NCBI GenBank assembly: GCA_041743935.1
Contig: JBGTLU010000044.1
Location: 1 to 28,963 of the forward strand
Origin: JBGTLU01 sp041743935
Lineage (GTDB): Bacteria > Bacteroidota > Bacteroidia > Sphingobacteriales > Sphingobacteriaceae
Direction: 5' to 3'
Length of the DNA stretch: 28,963 bases
Shown piece after piece: positions 14,071-22,149 of this stretch. Both the position numbers and the translations under genes were made by a program. How positions within the stretch are numbered: position 1 is the first letter of the stretch; the number at the start of each line of letters is the position of its first letter. Under the pieces are notes generated by a model. The model had not been told where the DNA came from and did not search any database. It saw only the letters and a list, made by a program, of their open reading frames with translations.

Positions 14071-16121
14071 GTCGTTTTTGCTGCGTTGGTAAGCTTATCC
14101 CAGTAGCGCAGAAGTAAAACTTCGGCCGCTAAAAAAATCAATGCGAAAATAATACAATATTTCCATAGCCTAGTACCAAAATTTTGTTTTGCAATGGCAT
14201 TCACAATGCTACCTGAGCCAGGCGTTAATACAGAAACAGAGTTTGCACCTAGTAAGGCTTGTAATTCCGTGGTAGTATAAAATTCTAAATCAGACTCCGC
14301 CCTATTGTAATTAAAAGCAAAAACAGATTTTTGTGCTTCATTTTGCATGAGTTGATATATTCCGGCCTCTCGTAATTGGTCGGCAATGAAAAGATTACTT
14401 TTGCCGGCAAAATTTCTAAAATCTGGTATGATTTCGAAGTTTCCTTTTTTTAATCGTAAGGTATTGGCAGTACCAATGTCTTTAATATCCGTTTGTAATT
14501 GAGCATCGGCACCAATGGTATAACTTAGCGGAAACGTTTTGTTACTAACCAAACTTATCTGATACATAACGGGAACAAAAAGAGCATGGCGGGGAAAATT
14601 TCCAGTACTTTCATCCAATGGTGTTGTAAATAAATATACTTTACCTTGACCCGAATTATATTGCGAAAGGATAGACCGATTTCCGCGTAATGTCAGGATA
14701 GATTCTTTTATTACTCTACTTGCAGAACTGGTTGTGAAGTAATTTTTGACGATAGGCAAATCTGGGTTTTGAGGCATAGACTCAAACACATCCTTGAATA
14801 ATTCGTGTTGTAAATTCAATTGTGCAATTCGTTCGTCAGTGGTGGTGTAGGTTTCGTAATAATCAGAACCTATGGAGGTTAAAAAGGTTCTGTAGGAGAC
14901 TAAATCGATGTTTTGATCTGGAAAAACGGCAATACTACCTCCATCGTTTACGTATTTTTTAAGTTCTTCTGCTAAACCACTCGAAATGGATTTTACAGCA
15001 TCCAATATCACTAGTTTGGCGTTTGGTAAATCCGAATAATCTACTCTGTTTTCATTCTCTACTTTCAAGTCAAAAAAATCATCCGTACCAAATATTGCTT
15101 TTAGGTAGATGTTTTCCTTTTGAGCATTTATAGCATGTACCTTAAGTTTGTCTTCTACCTTAAAGGTGAAAAAGTAATTATCATCAAAAGTAATTGGGAA
15201 ATCTGTAATGCTTACGTTTGCGGTTTGCCAACCTAAGGCGGCTGGAGTAAAAATTAAGGTATCTAAATAAACCGACTTTTCTATTAGATTGGCAGAACTA
15301 ATTGCTTTTTGCTCGCCATTAATAACTAATCGTAAAGGCACATTGTCTATTTCATTTTCGCTATGATTTTTTAATCGTACCACAAGTTCTGCCGCAATTC
15401 CTACCCTTTGCACAGGTGTTGTAAACCAAACGGAATCTATGGAAACATTACTATTTTTTACTGCATTAACTACAATTGCGCGTACCGTAATACCAGTATC
15501 CAGCAAGAGATTTTGATTAAGCGGATTTTTCTGAAAATCTGAAATCCAGTAGAATAATTTATTTGCATTACTTTGGTTGTTAACTAACTCTTTCTGGCGG
15601 GCAATTATTTCGGAAAAAGATCTTGAAATTGGGGTTATTTTTACTTCGTCCAACAAGGCTATCAATTCATCTTTACTTACTAAACGTTGGTGTTTTCCTT
15701 CAAAATCATTGGTTAGAAGTTGAAAACGATCATTTGTTGGATAAGCAGAAAGAATTTCGCGCGTTTTTCTGGTGGCTTCGTCTAATAAACTGCCCTCGCT
15801 GGTACGAGCATCCATACTAAAAGAATTATCTACATAAATACTTACTACATTTTGTTTACCCGGAGTAACCAACGTGGTAGAAGAACTTATATATGGTTGT
15901 GCAAATGCCAGCACTAAAAAGATTATTGCCAGAATTCTAGAAATAAGCACCATAATATGCTTTAATTTAGCTTTAGACTGTGTTTCTTGATGTATTTCCT
16001 TTAGAAAACGGACATTGGTAAATGCAATTTTTTTAAATCGCCTTAAATTAAATAAATGAATAACAATTGGAATTGCAATGGCAAAAAGCGCGAACAGAAA
16101 TGCTGGATTGAGGAACTTCAT
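14067..16121 (-). CDS. BatA-type aerotolerance/vWA membrane protein
   Basis: A 684-residue membrane-anchored protein. The N-terminus MKFLNPAFLFALFAIAIPIV continues into HLFNLRR, the BatA N-terminal domain, with helices at about 6-23 and 56-75. A von Willebrand A domain follows with the MIDAS start Asp98-x-Ser100-x-Ser102 (YVDNSFSM). A long extracytoplasmic region contains a glutamine-amidotransferase-like segment (VILDAVKSISSGLAEELKKY), and a final helix lies at about 654-672. Related Bat proteins occur in oxygen-tolerance clusters, but this gene stands alone here, without MoxR or other Bat genes. I chose ATG 16121 over TTG 16124. It is the first gene of the minus-strand operon. Confidence 0.87.
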   Translation of the reverse strand: MKFLNPAFLFALFAIAIPIVIHLFNLRRFKKIAFTNVRFLKEIHQETQSKAKLKHIMVLISRILAIIFLVLAFAQPYISSSTTLVTPGKQNVVSIYVDNSFSMDARTSEGSLLDEATRKTREILSAYPTNDRFQLLTNDFEGKHQRLVSKDELIALLDEVKITPISRSFSEIIARQKELVNNQSNANKLFYWISDFQKNPLNQNLLLDTGITVRAIVVNAVKNSNVSIDSVWFTTPVQRVGIAAELVVRLKNHSENEIDNVPLRLVINGEQKAISSANLIEKSVYLDTLIFTPAALGWQTANVSITDFPITFDDNYFFTFKVEDKLKVHAINAQKENIYLKAIFGTDDFFDLKVENENRVDYSDLPNAKLVILDAVKSISSGLAEELKKYVNDGGSIAVFPDQNIDLVSYRTFLTSIGSDYYETYTTTDERIAQLNLQHELFKDVFESMPQNPDLPIVKNYFTTSSASRVIKESILTLRGNRSILSQYNSGQGKVYLFTTPLDESTGNFPRHALFVPVMYQISLVSNKTFPLSYTIGADAQLQTDIKDIGTANTLRLKKGNFEIIPDFRNFAGKSNLFIADQLREAGIYQLMQNEAQKSVFAFNYNRAESDLEFYTTTELQALLGANSVSVLTPGSGSIVNAIAKQNFGTRLWKYCIIFALIFLAAEVLLLRYWDKLTNAAKTT

Positions 16122-16128
16122 CAAAAAC

Positions 16129-16136
16129 CAAATCTA
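16129..16136 (-). promoter_or_regulatory. Possible -7 box (TAGATTTG) of the six-gene minus operon
   Basis: On the minus strand TAGATTTG fits TAnnTTTG and ends seven bases before the BatA-like ATG. Only a partial -33 match (TTTC, 16160-16157) is seen. Use of this box would give a nearly leaderless mRNA. Confidence 0.33.
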
Positions 16137-16174
16137 AACTTAATTGTAGTTTCAACGAAATGATTATTCATTTA

Positions 16175-16205
16175 TTTGGATTTACTAATGAAGACCTTAT
16201 CTTTG
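16175..16205 (+). promoter_or_regulatory. Promoter of the histidine operon
   Basis: TTTG (16175-16178), a 19-base spacer and TATCTTTG (16198-16205) match the Bacteroidota consensus TTTG-N19-TAnnTTTG in every defined base. Transcription would start near 16211, about 25 bases before the leader-peptide ATG. Confidence 0.68.
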
Positions 16206-16235
16206 CACCCGAACAAACACGTATATTTTTTTGTA

Positions 16236-16292
16236 ATGAGATTTCATCTACATCACGGACATCATCCTCACCATTTAATTCATTGGTGCTAA
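16236..16292 (+). CDS. hisL: Histidine operon leader peptide
   Basis: An 18-codon ORF encoding MRFHLHHGHHPHHLIHWC, with eight histidines (six CAT, two CAC) at positions 4, 6, 7, 9, 10, 12, 13 and 16. It lies between the his promoter and hisG, 63 bases before the hisG start. Such a peptide makes ribosomes stall when charged tRNA-His is scarce, so it is almost certainly the sensor of the his operon. Possible competing RNA pairs are CACCA/TGGTG (16269-16273 with 16284-16288) and GCTAAAA/TTTT-AGC (16288-16305), which share a base. Neither is followed by a T-run, so the downstream switch is not a standard intrinsic terminator. Confidence 0.85.
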   Translation: MRFHLHHGHHPHHLIHWC

Positions 16293-16355
16293 AACTCTTT
16301 TGAGCCGTAAACGAAATTTCAAAAAAACATTACAAACAAATTAAACCCTTTACCA

Positions 16356-17207
16356 TTGAAAACTTTAAAAATTGCTATCCAGAAATCTGGAAGGCTAAAT
16401 GAAAAATCTGTTGAGATTTTAAAAAACTCCGGATTAGACTTTGAGAACTACAAGAGTTCCTTAATATCTCCTGTTAGAAATTTTCCTTTGGAGATTTTGT
16501 TTTTAAGAGATGATGATATTCCGGAATATGTGCAAGATGGCATTGCCGATTTGGGTATTGTTGGCGAAAACGTAATCAACGAAAAAGAAGTAAATGTAAC
16601 CTATTTACAAAAACTAGGATTTGGCAAATGTTCTTTAAAAATTGCTGTTCCTAATAATGGGTTGATAAAAGAATTGAGTGATTTAAATGGTAAATCCATT
16701 GCTACCTCCTACCCTAACATTCTAAAGAAATTTTTGGCTGACAATAAAATCACTGCAGAAATTCGGGAGATAAGTGGATCGGTAGAAATATCCACAAATC
16801 TTGGATTAAGTGATGCAATATGTGATTTAGTATCTACTGGAGGAACACTAAAAAGCAACGGCTTAGTGCCATTTTCGGATGTTCTTACTTCGGAGGCAGT
16901 GCTAATTGGTAAAAACGGTATTGCTAAAAACCCTGAAGTTACCGAATTAATGCAACGCATACAATCTGTTTTAAGAGCCAAGCTAACCAAATATGTGGTA
17001 TTGAACATCGAAAGAAAAAACCTGGATAAAATAACTGCTTTATTACCCGGTGTAAAAAGCCCAACCATTGTCCCGCTTGCAGAAAGTGAATGGGTAGCGG
17101 TACATACTGTTATTTCTGAGAGTGATTTTTGGGAAAAAATAAACCGACTAAAAGCTATAGGTGCCCAAGGAATTGTGGTATTACCCATCGAAAAATTAAT
17201 CTATTAA
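16356..17207 (+). CDS. hisG: ATP phosphoribosyltransferase, long form
   Basis: Catalyses the first step of histidine synthesis, ATP + PRPP to phosphoribosyl-ATP. The 283 residues open with LKIAIQKSGRLNEKSVEIL and include DDIPEYVQDGIADLGIVGENV and the PRPP-loop region ICDLVSTGGTLKSNGL. The C-terminal 75 residues (from about 208) form the ACT-like regulatory domain of long-form HisG, so no HisZ partner is needed and feedback by histidine is expected. The start is TTG 16356: an in-frame stop lies at 16308-16310 and no ATG occurs between it and the conserved N-terminus. hisD starts 2 bases after its stop. Confidence 0.97.
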   Translation: MKTLKIAIQKSGRLNEKSVEILKNSGLDFENYKSSLISPVRNFPLEILFLRDDDIPEYVQDGIADLGIVGENVINEKEVNVTYLQKLGFGKCSLKIAVPNNGLIKELSDLNGKSIATSYPNILKKFLADNKITAEIREISGSVEISTNLGLSDAICDLVSTGGTLKSNGLVPFSDVLTSEAVLIGKNGIAKNPEVTELMQRIQSVLRAKLTKYVVLNIERKNLDKITALLPGVKSPTIVPLAESEWVAVHTVISESDFWEKINRLKAIGAQGIVVLPIEKLIY

Positions 17208-17209
17208 AC

Positions 17210-18499
17210 ATGCTCAGTACATATCAACTAAAGGATATTAGCGCAGATACAAAAGCAAGACTTTTGCTCAGAAATACCGATGATGGCGGACAAATTGAAG
17301 ATTCGGTAAAACAGATCATTCAAAAAGTTGCTCAAAAAGGAGACAAAGCCTTATTAGAATTAACCGAACAATTGGATGGGGTAAAACTCGAAAAATTATT
17401 TGTTGAGGTTACTGAAATTAGCGCTTTGGCTGCTCAGGTTAATGAAAACGAGAGAAATGCTCTAATTACTGCTTACCAAAATATAGAACGTTTTCACCAA
17501 CAACAATTGGTGAAAGAAACCAAAGTAGAAACCACCAAAGGAGTTACTTGCTGGCGAGAAAATAGAGCCATCGAAAAAGTAGGACTGTATGTTCCGGGAG
17601 GTTCGGCAGTATTGCCATCTAGTTTTTTAATGTTGGGAATTCCGGCCAAAATTGCCGGATGTAAAGAGATTGTAGTTTGTACTCCACCTCAAAAAAATGG
17701 AAAAATCAATCCTTATGTAGCATTTGTAGCTACTTTATTAGGCATCCAAAAAATATACTTATTAGGAGGCGCACAGGCTGTTGCTGCCATGGCTTTAGGT
17801 ACGGAAAGCATCCCAAAAGTTTCTAAAATATTCGGACCCGGAAACCAATACGTAACCAAAGCAAAGGTATTGGCACAAAGCATGTTTGGCACGGCCATGG
17901 ATATGCCTGCCGGGCCATCGGAGGTATTGATTTTGGCTGATAAATCTGCCAATGCAAAATTCATCGCATCCGATATGCTGGCACAATGCGAGCACGGTGC
18001 CGATAGCCAAGCAGTGTTATTAAGCACCAGTGCAGAATTGGTGGAAAAAGTAAACATCGAACTAAAAACACAACTAGAAAAACTGCCTAGAAAAGAAATT
18101 GCAAGCAAAGCATTGATAATTTCTTATGCTATTTTAACAGAAAACATGGGTGATTTAATCGAATTTTCGAATGAATATGCCCCAGAACACTTAATTATAG
18201 CATCGGATGATTGGGAAAATATATCGCCCAAAATAATAAATGCAGGTTCTGTTTTCTTAGGAAATCATACCCCAGAAGCTGCCGGAGATTATGCATCTGG
18301 TACCAACCATACCTTACCAACATCCGGTTTTGCAAAGGCTTACTCAGGGGTTTCGGTAGATTCTTTTATAAAGAAAATTACCTTTCAGCATATAAGTAAA
18401 GAAGGAATAAATAACCTTGGCCCTACGGTAGAAATTTTGGCAAATCTTGAAAATTTACATGGACATAAAAACTCTATAACCGTACGATTAGAAGAATAA
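17210..18499 (+). CDS. hisD: Histidinol dehydrogenase
   Basis: Zinc enzyme that performs the last two steps, oxidising L-histidinol via histidinal to histidine with two NAD+. The 429 residues contain VGLYVPGGSAVLPSSFLM, FGPGNQYVTKAKVLAQ, DMPAGPSEVLILAD, the metal/catalytic segment DMLAQCEHGADSQ, and EHLII. The C-terminal signature ends in YSGVSVDSFIK. I set the start at ATG 17210, directly after hisG. A longer in-frame extension back to 17129 would run inside hisG and adds residues foreign to the family. Confidence 0.97.
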   Translation: MLSTYQLKDISADTKARLLLRNTDDGGQIEDSVKQIIQKVAQKGDKALLELTEQLDGVKLEKLFVEVTEISALAAQVNENERNALITAYQNIERFHQQQLVKETKVETTKGVTCWRENRAIEKVGLYVPGGSAVLPSSFLMLGIPAKIAGCKEIVVCTPPQKNGKINPYVAFVATLLGIQKIYLLGGAQAVAAMALGTESIPKVSKIFGPGNQYVTKAKVLAQSMFGTAMDMPAGPSEVLILADKSANAKFIASDMLAQCEHGADSQAVLLSTSAELVEKVNIELKTQLEKLPRKEIASKALIISYAILTENMGDLIEFSNEYAPEHLIIASDDWENISPKIINAGSVFLGNHTPEAAGDYASGTNHTLPTSGFAKAYSGVSVDSFIKKITFQHISKEGINNLGPTVEILANLENLHGHKNSITVRLEE

Positions 18500-18502
18500 A
18501 AA

Positions 18503-19546
18503 ATGAGAACTATTCAACAATTAGTTAGAGATAATATTCGAAATCTTTCGCCTTATTCATCAGCCAGAGACGAATTTAAGGGAGAAGCAAGCATTTATTT
18601 AGATGCGAATGAAAATAGCTTTGGGTCGCCAATTGCCACTGCATATAACCGATACCCCGACCCAATGCAATGGAAATTGAAAGATAAGATAACGCAAATA
18701 AAAGGGGTACCCCCCGATCATATTTTCATCGGAAACGGTAGCGATGAAGCCATCGATTTATTATTTCGTGCATTTTGCCGACCAGGAGTGGATAATGTCA
18801 TTATACTTCCGCCAACGTATGGCATGTACGAAGTTTCGGCTTCTATAAATGACGTGGAAATAAGGAAAGTAAACCTAACTACCGAATTTCAGCTAGATTT
18901 AGATGCGATAGAACAAAACATCGACCCAAATACAAAAATCATTTTTATCTGCTCGCCAAATAATCCAACCGGAAATGCAATTGATAGAGATAGCATTGAG
19001 TTTATTTTAAACAATTTTGATGGTATTGTAGTAATTGATGAAGCATACATAAATTATTCTCGTCAGAAATCCTTCATACAAGAATTGACAGAATACCCCA
19101 ATTTGGTAGTATTACAAACACTATCTAAAGCATGGGGTTTAGCCGCTTTGCGAATAGGAATGGCATTTGGTAGTTTAGATTTGATTAGAGTTTTGAATAA
19201 AATTAAACCTCCATACAACATTAATCTGGCATCGCAGCAATTAGCTTTAGAGGCATTGGAGAATATTTCGCAAACCAATGATTGGATAAAAGAAACCGTA
19301 GCTGAACGCGAAAAAATGATGCAATCATTGACTTTGTTACCTTTTGTGCAGAGAATATATCCTTCGGATGCAAATTTCCTGCTTGTAAAAGTAGATGATC
19401 CCAAAAAAATCTATCAATATTTAACAGAAAAAGGGATAATAGTTAGAGATAGATCATCCATTGCATTGTGCGAAGGATGCTTAAGAATAACCATCGGAAC
19501 ACCTAAAGAAAATCAAATATTAATAGATGAACTTTTGAAGATGTGA
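18503..19546 (+). CDS. hisC: Histidinol-phosphate aminotransferase
   Basis: PLP enzyme of fold type I that converts imidazole-acetol phosphate and glutamate to histidinol phosphate. The 347 residues include LDANENSFGSP (about 33-43), the PLP-phosphate loop GNGSDEAID, SPNNPTGN, VVIDEAYINY with the PLP-contacting Asp and Tyr, and the Schiff-base Lys209 in TLSKAWGLAALRIG. It begins 3 bases after hisD. It is followed by the only long gap of the operon (121 bases), which holds a hairpin repeat. Confidence 0.97.
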   Translation: MRTIQQLVRDNIRNLSPYSSARDEFKGEASIYLDANENSFGSPIATAYNRYPDPMQWKLKDKITQIKGVPPDHIFIGNGSDEAIDLLFRAFCRPGVDNVIILPPTYGMYEVSASINDVEIRKVNLTTEFQLDLDAIEQNIDPNTKIIFICSPNNPTGNAIDRDSIEFILNNFDGIVVIDEAYINYSRQKSFIQELTEYPNLVVLQTLSKAWGLAALRIGMAFGSLDLIRVLNKIKPPYNINLASQQLALEALENISQTNDWIKETVAEREKMMQSLTLLPFVQRIYPSDANFLLVKVDDPKKIYQYLTEKGIIVRDRSSIALCEGCLRITIGTPKENQILIDELLKM

Positions 19547-19600
19547 AATATGAAATAAAAAGGCAAAAGTTAAAAACAAACTAAACTCATTAAACAAGAA

Positions 19601-19628
19601 TTCATCCTTCGACAAGCTCAGGATGACA
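19601..19628. repeat. REP-like hairpin between hisC and hisB
   Basis: TCATCCT (19602-19608) and AGGATGA (19620-19626) form a 7-bp perfect stem around the 11-base loop TCGACAAGCTC. From memory, this TCATCCT-TCGACAAGCTC-AGGATGA sequence is a widespread dispersed intergenic element; copy number here is unknown. No T-run follows, so it is not an intrinsic terminator. In the mRNA it may affect stability between hisC and hisB. Confidence 0.75.
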
Positions 19629-19667
19629 ACAACCCAAAACTCGAAACCCTTAACTGACAACTGAAAT

Positions 19668-20762
19668 ATGAAAAAAGTACTCTTTATAGATCGAGATGGA
19701 ACCATCATTATAGAACCACCAATTGATTTTCAGATAGATACTCTAGAAAAACTGGAGTTTATTCCGTATGCCATTTCTTCCTTAAAAAAACTCCAAGATT
19801 TTGGGTATTTATTGGTTATGGTGAGTAATCAGGATGGTAGAGGAACAGAAACTTTTCCGGAAGAAGATTTCTTGAAACCACATCTAAAAATGATGAAAAC
19901 CTTAGAAAATGAAGGAATTTCGTTTGAGGAAGTTTTTATTGATAGTTCCCGACCTGAAGATAATAGCCCCAACCGCAAACCAAACACCGGTATGCTAACG
20001 CATTATTTAATTGATAACACCATTGATTTACTAAATTCCTATACTATTGGAGATAGAGATACGGATGTACAACTTGCTAAAAATTTAGGTTGTAAAAGTA
20101 TACGGTTTTCTGATATGGAGGATTCTAATGCAAACTTCACCAGTGCCTCGTGGCAAGATATTACAAGTTATTTAACTCGCAAAACAGACCGATATGTAGA
20201 GCTAAAGCGTAAAACTAATGAAACGGATATCGACATAAAACTAAACTTAGATGGGACCGGTAAACATAAAATTGCAACAGGTTTAAACTTTTACGACCAC
20301 ATGCTCGACCAATTGGCTAAGCATTCGGGAATTGACCTTGAGTTAAACATAAAAGGCGATTTAGAAATTGATGAACACCACACCATTGAAGATTCTGCTA
20401 TTGCTCTGGGGCATGCTTTTAAGAAATCTTTGGGTAATAAAAAAGGAATTGAACGTTATGGTTTTTTATTGCCTATGGATGAAGCGTTGGTACAATGCGC
20501 CATCGATTTTTCGGATAGGGCTTATTTTATTTACAAAGGTTCGTTTGATAGAGAATTTGTAGGCGATTTCCCAACGGAAATGTTCGAACACTGGATGAAA
20601 TCATTTAGTGAACATGCAGGAATGAATTTAAATTTAAATATCCTGGAAGGACAAAACACGCACCATAAAATAGAAGCAAGTTTTAAAGCATTAGCAAAAT
20701 GCATTAAACAAGCCATTAAAATAACAGGCACAGATTTACCTAGTACAAAGGGGGTTTTGTAA
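19668..20762 (+). CDS. hisB: Bifunctional histidinol-phosphatase / imidazoleglycerol-phosphate dehydratase
   Basis: Two fused enzymes. Residues 1 to about 170 are a HAD phosphatase (FIDRDGT with Asp8 and Asp10, VSNQDGRG, RKPNTGM, IGDRDTDVQLAKNLGC) that makes histidinol. Residues about 178-364 are the dehydratase with its manganese histidine motifs DHMLDQLAKHSG, DEHHTIED, EHWMKSFSEHAG and THHKIEASFKALA. The Cys/His zinc loop of E. coli HisB-N is absent: residues 91-106 read IDSSRPEDNSPNRKPN. As I recall, Bacteroides HisB has the same loop type. ATG 19668 directly precedes the conserved start. hisH follows after 40 bases. Confidence 0.96.
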   Translation: MKKVLFIDRDGTIIIEPPIDFQIDTLEKLEFIPYAISSLKKLQDFGYLLVMVSNQDGRGTETFPEEDFLKPHLKMMKTLENEGISFEEVFIDSSRPEDNSPNRKPNTGMLTHYLIDNTIDLLNSYTIGDRDTDVQLAKNLGCKSIRFSDMEDSNANFTSASWQDITSYLTRKTDRYVELKRKTNETDIDIKLNLDGTGKHKIATGLNFYDHMLDQLAKHSGIDLELNIKGDLEIDEHHTIEDSAIALGHAFKKSLGNKKGIERYGFLLPMDEALVQCAIDFSDRAYFIYKGSFDREFVGDFPTEMFEHWMKSFSEHAGMNLNLNILEGQNTHHKIEASFKALAKCIKQAIKITGTDLPSTKGVL

Positions 20763-20802
20763 TGTTGATAACGTGCTTAACTACCAACAATCAACAACCA
20801 AA

Positions 20803-21393
20803 ATGATAGGCATAATTAATTACGGAGCCGGAAATATTTTTTCATTGAGTGCTGCACTTGAAAGGTTGGGTATAGTCTTTAAAATGGTGAATGATGTAAA
20901 TGATTTTGATTCTTGTACTAAATACATTATACCCGGAGTAGGTCATGCCAAACCAGCCATGCAAAAACTACAAGAAACCGGATTAATACCGCTCATCAAA
21001 CAAACAAAAAAACCTGTATTGGGCATATGCTTAGGCATGCAACTTTTAACTGCTTTTTCTGAAGAAGGAGAAACTGATTTACTAAATCTGATACCGCTAA
21101 AAACCTTACTTTTCGATAAAAAATCTGGAATAAAAATACCTCACATGGGTTGGAATAACATAGAAATAAATAATGATAGTTCCCTTTTTCATAACATACC
21201 AGATAAAAGTTATTTCTATTTTGTGCACTCGTACTTTATCGAATATAGTACTAACTTTACCATCACATCTACTTCTTACGGAATACCATTTACTTCGGCA
21301 ATGCAAAATGAGAATTTTTATGGCGTTCAATTTCACCCCGAAAAATCGGGGAATTGTGGAGAACAGTTATTAATCAATTTCAACAATCTTTAA
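20803..21393 (+). CDS. hisH: Imidazole glycerol phosphate synthase, glutaminase subunit
   Basis: Class I glutamine amidotransferase that makes ammonia and channels it to HisF. The 196-residue protein begins MIGIINYGAGNIFSL and has the nucleophile Cys76 in GICLGMQLL, with His178 and Glu180 in VQFHPEKSG completing the triad. I chose ATG 20803; a GTG-started extension from 20773 adds ten residues (MLNYQQSTTK) that are not part of the family. It ends 5 bases before hisA. Confidence 0.96.
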   Translation: MIGIINYGAGNIFSLSAALERLGIVFKMVNDVNDFDSCTKYIIPGVGHAKPAMQKLQETGLIPLIKQTKKPVLGICLGMQLLTAFSEEGETDLLNLIPLKTLLFDKKSGIKIPHMGWNNIEINNDSSLFHNIPDKSYFYFVHSYFIEYSTNFTITSTSYGIPFTSAMQNENFYGVQFHPEKSGNCGEQLLINFNNL

Positions 21394-21398
21394 AAAAC

Positions 21399-22148
21399 AT
21401 GTACATAATACCCGCAATTGATATATTGGATGGAAAGGTTGTCCGCCTTCGTGAAGGAAACTACGAAGACAAAACCACCTACGATACCAGTTTAGAGGAA
21501 CTTCTTGAATTATATACTTCAAATGGAACCGATTTCGTGCACATCATAGATTTAAATGGTGCCAAGGGAGATAGTTCCAACCAAAAATATTTAGAATCAG
21601 TTTTAAAAAAATCAGATTTAAAAATACAATATGGTGGCGGAGTTAGAACCATTGAAAAGGTAAGAGAACTAATAGATCATGGTTTCCATCGAATAATTGT
21701 AGGCACTCAAGCCATTACAGAACCTGATTTTTTGAAAAAATTAAGCCTAGAGATCTGCGGAAAAGACAAATGTTCAGACCAAGTAGTGGTTGCCATAGAT
21801 GTACTAGACGAAGTAATAAAATACAGTGGCTGGATGGAATCATCGTCAATAAAACTATTAGACTATGTAGATAAATGTACTTCGCTTGGATATTTTAGAT
21901 TTTTATGTACTGATATAAGCAAAGACGGTAAACTAGGTGGTACAGCTTCTTCATTATACCATAAATTACTTGATCATGCCCCTTTCATAAAATTAATTGC
22001 ATCGGGTGGTGTATCATCCATGGAAGATGTTAAAGCATTACAAAAAGTAAAAGTAGAATCTTGTGTAATTGGTAAAGCTATTTACGAAAATAAAATTACC
22101 ATAGAAGAGATAAAAGACTGGAACTTAAAAGCACTGGTAAAATTTTAA
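21399..22148 (+). CDS. hisA: ProFAR isomerase (1-(5-phosphoribosyl)-5-[(5-phosphoribosylamino)methylideneamino]imidazole-4-carboxamide isomerase)
   Basis: TIM-barrel isomerase that opens the aminoaldose ring of ProFAR to give PRFAR, the substrate of HisHF. The 249 residues contain the catalytic Asp8 (YIIPAIDILDGKVVRL), QYGGGVRTIEKV, the second acidic residue in VVAIDVL, and SGGVSSMEDV for phosphate binding. The start at ATG 21399 gives the standard N-terminus; an in-frame extension to 21354 overlaps the hisH end and is not family-like. hisF starts 1 base after its stop. Confidence 0.96.
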   Translation: MYIIPAIDILDGKVVRLREGNYEDKTTYDTSLEELLELYTSNGTDFVHIIDLNGAKGDSSNQKYLESVLKKSDLKIQYGGGVRTIEKVRELIDHGFHRIIVGTQAITEPDFLKKLSLEICGKDKCSDQVVVAIDVLDEVIKYSGWMESSSIKLLDYVDKCTSLGYFRFLCTDISKDGKLGGTASSLYHKLLDHAPFIKLIASGGVSSMEDVKALQKVKVESCVIGKAIYENKITIEEIKDWNLKALVKF

Positions 22149-22149
22149 T

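Noticed and set aside
16380..16391. Small hairpin CCAGAAATCTGG near the start of hisG, considered as an attenuator
   Set aside because: Within the coding sequence, only 4-5 base pairs and no T-run.
17129..17209. N-terminal extension of hisD
   Set aside because: It runs within hisG and adds residues foreign to HisD; ATG 17210 fits the family.
20773..20802. GTG-started extension of hisH
   Set aside because: MLNYQQSTTK is not family-like; ATG 20803 gives the canonical MIGIINYGAGN start.
21354..21398. Extension of hisA into the end of hisH
   Set aside because: The conserved TIM-barrel start MYIIPAID begins at 21399.
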